This document shows, in pieces, positions 15,298 to 22,086 of a stretch of 23,558 nucleotides of DNA. Positions within the stretch are counted from its first letter, which is position 1, and each line of letters begins with the position of its first letter. Position numbers and translations under genes: made by a program. The DNA comes from CAYGZA01 sp964354135 (GTDB taxonomy: Bacteria; Planctomycetota; Planctomycetia; Pirellulales; Thermoguttaceae): positions 1-23,558 of the forward strand of contig CAYGZA010000063.1 of the NCBI GenBank assembly GCA_964354135.1. The letters run 5' to 3'. Under the pieces are notes generated by a model, which saw only the letters and a list, made by a program, of their open reading frames with translations, was not told where the DNA came from and searched no databases.

Positions 15298-15325
15298 AGT
15301 GTAGCACCTCGGGTCAGCAGGGCAA
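15298..15325 (-). promoter_or_regulatory. Promoter of the mazG-GTPase operon
   Basis: Read on the minus strand, TTGCCC (15325-15320, four of six) is followed by 16 bases and an extended -10 element, TGC plus TACACT (box at 15303-15298). Transcription would start near 15291, so the diverged heptamer units would form most of the roughly 80-base leader. Confidence 0.5.
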
Positions 15326-15393
15326 ACGGGGTTTCTGGAACTCCCGGAATGACGCAATTGCCGGCATCGCACCGGGTTTTCCCCAAGGGAGGC

Positions 15394-16704
15394 TCAATAC
15401 GCCTTATAGACCCCCGGCACGGCGACGGCGTGCTCGTAGCTGCCGTCCTTGTCGGGCAGCACGCGCGGCTTGGCGTCCCAAGCGAGGCTTTCGGGCATTT
15501 CGTTCGGTCCCTTGGCGACGGCCTCGTCCCACCGGACCACCTGGCCCGAGTAGGTCGCCATCCGGCCCAGCACGGCGGTGAAGCTGCTGGTCGCGCCGTA
15601 ATGGCCTTCGTTGTGCGGCTCGTTTCGGCGGATGAATCCGATCCAGTCCACGTGCTCCTGCTTGTGTCCGCTGACGTTGGGGCCACGATACTTCCATGGG
15701 TTCTCGCCGGTGATCTGGCCGGAGCCGTCGGCTTCCCCTTTCAGTCCGTGGACGTGTACGCCGCCCTGGCTCCAGCAGTTGGCGATGTGGCGGCACTGGC
15801 TGAAGAGCTTGGTGCCGTCGGCGTAGGTGTACTCGACGAAGTGGTGGTCGTAGATGTGGCCCACGTGGTTGCCTTTGCGGACCTGGCGGCCGCCCATGCC
15901 GTTGGCCTCGACCGGGTGCTGGTCTCCGTTGGCCCAGTTGGCCAGGTCCAGGGCGTGGACGTGCTGCTCGACGTTGAGGTCGCCGCTGAGCCAGACGAAA
16001 TAGTACCAGTCGCGGATCTGATACTCCATCTCGGTCTCGCCTTCCTTGCGCTCCCGGGTCCACACGCCCGGGTTGTTGCCGTAGGCGCGGAGGAACTTCA
16101 CGGCGCCGATCGCGCCGTCGCGGATCCGCTTGACCGTTTCGATGGCCGACGGAGTATGCCGGGTGTTCAGCCCGACCACCACCTTGAGGTTCTTCTGGTC
16201 CGCCAGCTTGTTGGTTTCCACGAGCGAGCGGAAGCCGGGGGCGTCCACGCAGCAGGGCTTCTCCATGAAGACGTGCTTGCCCGCCTCGACCGCCGCCCTG
16301 TAGTGCGCGGGCCGGAAGCCCGGCGGCTCGACCAAGAGCACCGCGTCGGCGCCGCAACCGATGGCCTTCTGGTAGGCGTCCAGGCCGATGAAGATTCGGT
16401 CCGGTGGAACGTCCACCTTTTCGCCGAACTGGGTCTTCAGCGCCTGGGCAGCGCGGCGTGCGCGGTCTTCGAAGGCGTCGGCCACGGCCACCAGCTTGAT
16501 CTGGTCCGGCACGCGCAGACAATCGTCAGCCGCGCCGGTGCCGCGCCCGCCGCAGCCGATCAAGGCGATCTTGAGGGTATCGCCTCCGGCGGCGTGCGCG
16601 CCGCGGGCGATCGTCAGCCCGCCGGCCAGGGCGGCCCCGGCCGCGACCGCCGAAGATTGTCTCAGGAATTCCCGACGCGAAGTCTGCTTTCGTCTCGTGT
16701 CCAT
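15394..16704 (-). CDS. Tat-exported Gfo/Idh/MocA family oxidoreductase
   Basis: A 436-residue NAD(P)-dependent oxidoreductase-like protein. The N-terminus carries a twin-arginine signal, SRREFLRQ (9-16), followed by an Ala/Gly-rich hydrophobic stretch ending GAHAA, so it is exported folded, presumably with cofactor. The Rossmann nucleotide-binding motif is IGCGGRGTG (49-57), and the EKP motif typical of the family is at 148-150 (HVFMEKPCC). The rest forms the C-terminal alpha/beta substrate domain. Such Tat-linked members are highly expanded in Planctomycetota and are thought to act on sugars or inositols; some perform glycoside cleavage by oxidation-elimination. The substrate is unknown. The start is supported by GGAAGGG seven bases before the ATG. 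It is divergent from the GH2 gene, sharing a 216-base control region. Confidence 0.93.
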   Translation of the reverse strand: MDTRRKQTSRREFLRQSSAVAAGAALAGGLTIARGAHAAGGDTLKIALIGCGGRGTGAADDCLRVPDQIKLVAVADAFEDRARRAAQALKTQFGEKVDVPPDRIFIGLDAYQKAIGCGADAVLLVEPPGFRPAHYRAAVEAGKHVFMEKPCCVDAPGFRSLVETNKLADQKNLKVVVGLNTRHTPSAIETVKRIRDGAIGAVKFLRAYGNNPGVWTRERKEGETEMEYQIRDWYYFVWLSGDLNVEQHVHALDLANWANGDQHPVEANGMGGRQVRKGNHVGHIYDHHFVEYTYADGTKLFSQCRHIANCWSQGGVHVHGLKGEADGSGQITGENPWKYRGPNVSGHKQEHVDWIGFIRRNEPHNEGHYGATSSFTAVLGRMATYSGQVVRWDEAVAKGPNEMPESLAWDAKPRVLPDKDGSYEHAVAVPGVYKAY

Positions 16705-16752
16705 GTTCAGGCCCTTCCGGTTGTTGATTCCCAAGGTTTCGCCGCGATTCTC

Positions 16753-16781
16753 ACGATAGTGCCCGGCGGTGACTCCTGCAA
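16753..16781 (-). promoter_or_regulatory. Candidate promoter of the Gfo/Idh/MocA gene
   Basis: On the minus strand TTGCAG (16781-16776) and TATCGT (16758-16753, four of six) are 17 bases apart. The -10 box lies 48 bases before the ATG at 16704. Confidence 0.4.
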
Positions 16782-16820
16782 GTCTCTGCGAGGGACCCGG
16801 CGAGGAATCCCGCCGGAAGA

Positions 16821-16849
16821 TTGACTTCGGCTCGCGGCAGGGATAGCCT
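16821..16849 (+). promoter_or_regulatory. Candidate promoter of the GH2 gene cluster
   Basis: TTGACT (16821-16826, five of six) is followed after 17 bases by TAGCCT (16844-16849, three of six). It would give a leader of about 65 bases for the GH2 gene and lies about 40 bases from the divergent promoter candidate, so a shared regulator could act on both. Confidence 0.4.
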
Positions 16850-16920
16850 ACCCTTGTCCCACCGGTGCACCGCAAACGCCCGCCCACGTGGAGCAACCCT
16901 GCTGAGGAAAGGGAAATGCC

Positions 16921-19900
16921 ATGAGACTCGCTTCTTTGCCCTATGCGATTCTTGTTACCGGTTCCTTGCTGGCCCAACAGGGAGTCGCTCAAACGGCCGC
17001 TCCTGCTGCCCTGTCCGACGGGAAGGCCGCCCAGCCGACCGCGGTTATCTCCCTCGACGGCGACGGTTGGCTCCTCGCCCCGGACCCGAAGGACGTCGGC
17101 CGCACCGAGCGGTGGTTCAGCGCCCCGCGCCCCGAGGCCAAGAAAACCAAGGTGCCGTGGATCATCCAGGACGCCTTCCCCGGCTATCACGGCGTGGCCT
17201 GGTACTGGCGCGATTTCACGGTTCCGGCCAACGACCGGCCGGGCGGGCGCTATGTGCTCCGCTTCTGGGCCGTGGACTACAAGGCCGAGGCGTGGCTCAA
17301 CGGCGTCCGCATCGGCGAGCACGAAGGGGGCGAGTCGCCGTTTGTCTTAGACGTAACTGCCGCGGCCAAGCCCGGCGAAGTGAACCGGCTGGCCGTGCGC
17401 GTGCTCAATCCCACGCACCAGCCCATCGACGGCATCGTGCTGGCCGAAACGCCGCACCGGAACAAGGCCCTCCCGTACGTTTCTGGAAGCGCGTGGGATC
17501 AGGGCGGAATCTGGGACTCGGTCGAGCTGCTTCTGGCCCCGGCGGTACGCGTGGAGGATCTCTTCGTGCGGCCGGACTGGACGACGGGGTTGGTGCGAAT
17601 CCAGGCCAATCTCCGCAACGCGACGGCGGCCACAATCCGCGGCCGCGTGGAGTTCTCCATTGCCCCGGCGGCGAGCGGCGAGACGGTCGCCGTCGGCCAT
17701 CGGGAACGCGATCTGCCCTCCGGCGACACGCTCGTCGAAACACAACTGACGGTCCGGAACCCGCACCTCTGGGACTTGAGCGATCCGTTCCTCTACCGCG
17801 TGACGGCCCGCGTCACTGCCGACAATCCCGCCGTGCTGGACGAGCACTCGGTCCGCTGCGGGTTCCGCGAGTTTTCGTTCCGCGACGGGGCGTTTCGGCT
17901 CAATGGCCGCCGCATCTACGTGCGATGCTCACACACCGGCAACTGCTGCCCGATCGGGCTGGAGATGCCCCACGACCCGGACTTCCTCCGCCGCGACCTG
18001 GTGAACGCCAAGATGATGCGCTTTAACGCGATCCGTTTCATTGCCGGCGTGGCCAAGCGATACCAGCTCGACCTGTGCGACGAGATCGGGCTGATGGTCT
18101 ACCAGGAGTCGTACGCCGGCTGGTGCCTGGCCGATTCGCCCAAGATGGCCGATCGCTACGACGAATCGGTCCTGGGCATGGTCCGCCGCGACCGCAACCA
18201 CCCCAGCCTGACCATCTGGGGCCTCTTGAACGAGACGCCCGACGGCCCCGTTTTCCGCCACGCGGTCGGCATCTTGCCGGCGCTCCGCAAGCTGGACGAC
18301 TCCCGCATGGTCATGCTCAACAGCGGCCGCTGGGACGTGCAGGGCGGCGGAGTCGCCGGGATCCAGGTCTGGCGCAACCCGGGCCGCGAGGACCCCTGCG
18401 TCACCCGCAACGGCACCAAACACGCGATCAAGGCCCTGGGGATCACCTGGGCCCCGGGCCAGATGGCGTTTCATCCCGGCCGGAACGGCGAGTACGCGGT
18501 CGTGCGCTGGACCGCGCCGGCGGATGAGAAGATCGACTTCACCGCCGCGTTCAAGACCATCGCCGAGAAGGCCACCACCGACGTCCACGTATTGCACGAC
18601 GGCCGGGTGCTCTACGACGGCACCATCAACGTCCGCGACGGCGGGCCCGAGGCACGCTATCAAGGCTCGCTCGGCGTCAAGCGAGGCGACGTGATCGACT
18701 GTGCCTGCGGCTACGGCAACGGCAACTACGGGGCCGATACCACGGCCTTGGCCGTGACGATCAAGACGGCGTCGGGCAAGGTCTTCGATTCGGCCCGCGA
18801 CTTTTCCGCCGAGCGCAACCCGAACGGCCCCTGGAGCTACGGCCAGTTGTCGCCGGGACCGGTCCCGAAGGCCGAGACCTTCGCCCCGTACTCCAAAGGC
18901 CTGACCGAAGCGAGCGTGGGCAGCCTGAGCAATCCGGGCTCGGGCGCGTGGGAGGACGTGCTGAGCGATCAGCATCCGTACCAGCGGGTGCCGCACACCG
19001 CCGACATCGTCCAAAGGCTGCGAACGCTCGAGGGCAACGGCCTGCCGGTGTTCCTGTCCGAATACGGAATCGGCAGCGCGATCGACCTGATGCACACGGT
19101 GAAGCACTATGAGCAAGCGGGCAAGACCGACGTGGAAGACGCTCAACTGTACCGCCAGTGGCGCGACCAGTTCCTGGCCGACTACAAGCGGTACCGCATG
19201 GACGATACGTTCCCGCGGCCCGAGGATTTCTTCACCGCCAGCATCGAGCGCATGGCCGCCCAACGGCTCCTGGGCCTCAATGCGATCCGCTCGAATCCAA
19301 ACGTGATCGGCCACAGCATGACCGGCACGCTCGACCAAGGCATGACGGCCGAGGGCCTGTGGACGACGTTCCGCGAGCTGAAGCCTGGGACGACCGACGC
19401 CGTGTTCGAGGGCTGGGCGCCCTTGCGTTGGTGCCTCTTCGCCGAGCCGGTCAACGTCTACCGCAAGACGCCCGTGCGCCTGGAAGCGGTGCTGGCCAAC
19501 GAGGACGCCCTGATGCCGGGCAAGTACCCCGCGCGGCTCCTGGTCGTCGGACCGGACAACGCCCGGGTCTTCGAACGGAAGATCGAGGTGACGATCCCAG
19601 ACCGCCGCCAGAGACCCGAGCCGCCGATGGTCCTGCCCGTCTTCGCCGAGGACGTGCCGATCGACGGGCCCCCGGGCAAGTACCGCTTCCTGGCCACTTT
19701 CGAGCGAGGGGCGGCCGCTGCCGGAGGCAACGTCGAATTCTACGTGACCGACCCGGCGGAAATGCCGCCGGTCGAGGCCGAGGTGACGCTCTGGGGCGAA
19801 GACGCGGAGCTGGCCAAGTGGCTGGCCGGGCGCGGGATTCGCACGCGGCCATACGCGGCGACCCCGGCGGCCGGTCGCGAGGTGATCCTCGTTTCGGGCA

Positions 19901-20454
19901 AGCCCAAGCCGGCCCCGGACGCTGCCGCGTTCACCGATCTGGTGCGGCGGATCGCCCGCGGCTCGGCGGTCGTTTTCCTGACGCCCGACGCCTTGGCCAA
20001 AGGCGATCAGCCGACCGGCTGGCTTCCGTTGGCCAAGAAGGGCTCGATCCGGGGCCTGCCCTCGTGGCTCTACCACAAGGACGAGTTCTGCAAGCGGCAC
20101 GCGATCTTCGAGGGCTTGCCCGCCGGCGGCCTCATGGATTACACGGTGTACCGCGAGATCATCCCCGACGCGGCCTTTGTCGGACTGGACCCGCCCGACG
20201 AGACCGTGGCCGCGGGGATCAATGCGGCCTGGCCCGCGCCGTACGTGTCCGGCGTGTTTGTCGGCGTCCACCGGCTGGGAGCGGGCCGCTTTGTGCTGAA
20301 CACGCTGCGGATCCGCGAGAACCTCGGGCCAAACCCGGTCGCCGAGCGGCTGCTGAGGAACCTGCTCCGCTACGCCGCACCGGACGCGGGCAAACCGCCG
20401 GCCGACCTGCCGGCGGGGCTCGACCAGACGCTCAAAACGATCGGTTACCAGTAA
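16921..20454 (+). CDS. Large secreted GH2-family glycoside hydrolase with inserted domain
   Basis: A 1177-residue exported enzyme of the beta-galactosidase/beta-glucuronidase family. Residues 1-25 are a signal peptide. A jelly-roll sugar-binding domain (about 45-210, with WYWRDFTVPAN and AWLNGVRIGEHEGG) and an immunoglobulin-like domain (about 215-330) lead into the catalytic barrel. The acid/base is E438 in WGLLNET and the nucleophile is E714 in VFLSEYG. They are 276 residues apart, against roughly 75-90 in LacZ and GusB, because a beta-rich domain (about 505-630, GEYAVVRWTAPADEKIDFTA onward) is inserted. After an Ig-like segment, a class I glutamine-amidotransferase-like domain (about 950-1165) resembles those at the ends of some GH2/GH42 enzymes. 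The start follows an AAGGG ribosome site. The substrate (beta-galactoside, glucuronide or mannoside) is not decided by the visible motifs. Confidence 0.9.
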   Translation: MRLASLPYAILVTGSLLAQQGVAQTAAPAALSDGKAAQPTAVISLDGDGWLLAPDPKDVGRTERWFSAPRPEAKKTKVPWIIQDAFPGYHGVAWYWRDFTVPANDRPGGRYVLRFWAVDYKAEAWLNGVRIGEHEGGESPFVLDVTAAAKPGEVNRLAVRVLNPTHQPIDGIVLAETPHRNKALPYVSGSAWDQGGIWDSVELLLAPAVRVEDLFVRPDWTTGLVRIQANLRNATAATIRGRVEFSIAPAASGETVAVGHRERDLPSGDTLVETQLTVRNPHLWDLSDPFLYRVTARVTADNPAVLDEHSVRCGFREFSFRDGAFRLNGRRIYVRCSHTGNCCPIGLEMPHDPDFLRRDLVNAKMMRFNAIRFIAGVAKRYQLDLCDEIGLMVYQESYAGWCLADSPKMADRYDESVLGMVRRDRNHPSLTIWGLLNETPDGPVFRHAVGILPALRKLDDSRMVMLNSGRWDVQGGGVAGIQVWRNPGREDPCVTRNGTKHAIKALGITWAPGQMAFHPGRNGEYAVVRWTAPADEKIDFTAAFKTIAEKATTDVHVLHDGRVLYDGTINVRDGGPEARYQGSLGVKRGDVIDCACGYGNGNYGADTTALAVTIKTASGKVFDSARDFSAERNPNGPWSYGQLSPGPVPKAETFAPYSKGLTEASVGSLSNPGSGAWEDVLSDQHPYQRVPHTADIVQRLRTLEGNGLPVFLSEYGIGSAIDLMHTVKHYEQAGKTDVEDAQLYRQWRDQFLADYKRYRMDDTFPRPEDFFTASIERMAAQRLLGLNAIRSNPNVIGHSMTGTLDQGMTAEGLWTTFRELKPGTTDAVFEGWAPLRWCLFAEPVNVYRKTPVRLEAVLANEDALMPGKYPARLLVVGPDNARVFERKIEVTIPDRRQRPEPPMVLPVFAEDVPIDGPPGKYRFLATFERGAAAAGGNVEFYVTDPAEMPPVEAEVTLWGEDAELAKWLAGRGIRTRPYAATPAAGREVILVSGKPKPAPDAAAFTDLVRRIARGSAVVFLTPDALAKGDQPTGWLPLAKKGSIRGLPSWLYHKDEFCKRHAIFEGLPAGGLMDYTVYREIIPDAAFVGLDPPDETVAAGINAAWPAPYVSGVFVGVHRLGAGRFVLNTLRIRENLGPNPVAERLLRNLLRYAAPDAGKPPADLPAGLDQTLKTIGYQ

Positions 20455-20455
20455 C

Positions 20456-20480
20456 GGCCAAAGAGCACGCACTCTTGGCC
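20456..20480. repeat. Hairpin directly after the GH2 stop codon
   Basis: GGCCAA(A)GAG at 20456-20465 pairs with CTCTTGGCC at 20472-20480, giving a nine-pair stem with one bulged A and a six-base loop. No T-run follows. It may slow RNA polymerase or protect the 3' end of the GH2 message. Confidence 0.5.
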
Positions 20481-20488
20481 ACGCATCA

Positions 20489-20516
20489 AAGCCCACGGGC
20501 TGCGACCCGTGGGCTT
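20489..20516. repeat. Perfect 11-bp-arm palindrome (REP-like)
   Basis: AAGCCCACGGG (20489-20499) and CCCGTGGGCTT (20506-20516) are perfect inverted copies around the six-base loop CTGCGA. It is the strongest hairpin in the window and lies 46 bases before the start of the next gene. The lack of a T-run and the neat symmetrical form suggest an extragenic palindrome of a dispersed family rather than a classical terminator. Confidence 0.75.
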
Positions 20517-20561
20517 GGGAGAAAGCGACACGAGATGCACTGTAGCAGGAGGTGCCAAGAA

Positions 20562-22085
20562 ATGGACCCCGAACGGCGTGGTTTTCTCAAAGCCGCCTCG
20601 GCCGCGGGTGTGGCGGTGGCGGCGGGCCGGTCGTTTTCGTCCCTAGTCCGCGCGGAGCAGCCGAAGCCCGCTGAGACGTCGGTCAGTGCCTATAAGTATC
20701 GGATCGCCTTCGGCTGCTGGATCGGCGACATGCGCGCGACTCCGCTCTGGCTCCAGAAATGGCCGGCCCCGCAACTCGACGAAGAGGCGGTTACGAGCTT
20801 CATCCGGGCGATGGACGTGCAGAGCCAAGCGGGCTTCAACTACCTCGATGCCTGGGGCCTTTTTGCCACCTACGGCTACCCGCCGGACATCACCACCGCG
20901 TTTGCCGACAAGGACCGCCGGGCCCAGGTCCAACGGCTCCTCAAGGCGGCGGCCGACCGCGGCATGAAGTACTTGTTCGGCCTGGGACTATTCAGTTGGG
21001 GCTACGACGCGATCATCAAGGCCGATCCCGAGGTGCAGGGCCGCAGCCAGGCCGGGCAGCCGCTGGAGCACGTCATGTGCGGGGGCAAGGAGAAGTCGTG
21101 GACGTACGTGGAGAAGATCCTCGATTTGGCTCTGGGCGAGTTCGACTTCTCGGGCGTCCACCTGGAATCGGCCGACCTCGGCTGGTGCGACTGCCCGAAC
21201 TGCGGCGGGAAGTACGGCCGCGTGGGCTACAACGTGCGGCTCAATATCCGCGCGGCCGACTACGTCAAGCGCAAGTGGCCGGGCAAAACCGTCAACTGCA
21301 TCCCGATCAACTGGGTGCCGCTGGACAAGCGGCGGCACTTCGACGACGCCGAGCTTGCCGAGATCACCCGGCTCGGCAAGCACATCGACTGCCTGATGGA
21401 CCAGGGGTGGACCGGCCTGTTCGTCCCCGACGAGAAACGCAAGGAGTTCATCAGGCGGCTCGGCTGCCACTACGGGACCTCGGGGGGCTTGTGGGTCTAC
21501 CACAGCGTGCGGTGGGACCGTGCTTCCTACTTCCTGCCCTATCCGAAGCGGACCGCCGCGGCCATCAAGCGGCACTTCGACGACGGGGCCCGGGCCTCGA
21601 TGCTCTACCAGGGGCCGATGCTCAATCCCGGCGTGGAGATCAACACGGCCACCGGCGGGCGCATCCTCTCGGACGTGCGGCGGAGCGTCGAGGACGTGCT
21701 GGCCGAAGCGATCGACCTGTACTACCGGCCCAAGAGCCCCGCGGTGCAGAAGAAGCTCGTGGATCTGGTGCTGCGGGCCGAAGAGGCGTACTTCGGCCAA
21801 TGGGACCCGAAGGTCTTTGCGGCCCGCAACGTGCCGGTCCCGGGCGAGCTGCACTTGACCGGCCTGTTCGACGAGACGCCGGGGGCGGCCTTCTACTTGG
21901 TGGAGCCCTGCCTGACCGCCGAGGGCCGGCGGGCATACAAGAAGGAGCTGATCGCCCTGTTGAAGGAATTCGCAGCATTGGAGGGAAGCTGCGACGACCA
22001 GAGGCGGCTCGGGCGGATCCAGAAGGGGCTGGCCACGACGCACATGCTCGTTGATACCATTCGCTGCGCAAAGGGAGAAGCTTGA
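20562..22085 (+). CDS. Tat-exported protein of unknown function with CxCxxC motif
   Basis: A 507-residue protein I cannot assign to a family. The start at 20562 is fixed by AGGAGG (20547-20552), nine bases upstream, and yields a Tat signal, ERRGFLKAAS, with an Ala/Val-rich core. The mature part has the alternating strand-helix pattern of a TIM barrel: FGCWIGDM, FNYLDAWGLFATYGY, KYLFGLGLFSWGYD, FDFSGVHLESADLGWCDCPNC, TVNCIPINWVP, DCLMDQGW, LWVYHSVRWD and ASMLYQGPMLNPGVEIN. Several strand ends carry acidic or aromatic residues, as in glycosidases of the GH20/GH84 or DUF4838 kind. C209, C211 and C214 (WCDCPNC) could bind a metal or form disulfides. The stop is followed by a single base and then the next start, so the two genes are coupled. 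A role in glycan handling is inferred from position and fold pattern. Confidence 0.8.
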   Translation: MDPERRGFLKAASAAGVAVAAGRSFSSLVRAEQPKPAETSVSAYKYRIAFGCWIGDMRATPLWLQKWPAPQLDEEAVTSFIRAMDVQSQAGFNYLDAWGLFATYGYPPDITTAFADKDRRAQVQRLLKAAADRGMKYLFGLGLFSWGYDAIIKADPEVQGRSQAGQPLEHVMCGGKEKSWTYVEKILDLALGEFDFSGVHLESADLGWCDCPNCGGKYGRVGYNVRLNIRAADYVKRKWPGKTVNCIPINWVPLDKRRHFDDAELAEITRLGKHIDCLMDQGWTGLFVPDEKRKEFIRRLGCHYGTSGGLWVYHSVRWDRASYFLPYPKRTAAAIKRHFDDGARASMLYQGPMLNPGVEINTATGGRILSDVRRSVEDVLAEAIDLYYRPKSPAVQKKLVDLVLRAEEAYFGQWDPKVFAARNVPVPGELHLTGLFDETPGAAFYLVEPCLTAEGRRAYKKELIALLKEFAALEGSCDDQRRLGRIQKGLATTHMLVDTIRCAKGEA

Positions 22086-22086
22086 C

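Noticed and set aside
16705..17322. N-terminal extension of the Gfo/Idh/MocA protein on the minus strand
   Set aside because: The Tat signal must be at the N-terminus and a good ribosome site precedes the ATG at 16704. The extension would also overlap the GH2 gene.
17929..20496. An 855-residue open frame antisense to the GH2 gene
   Set aside because: It is a mirror of GC-rich codon use in the real gene. The sense frame has a signal peptide, domain motifs and both catalytic glutamates; the antisense product has none.
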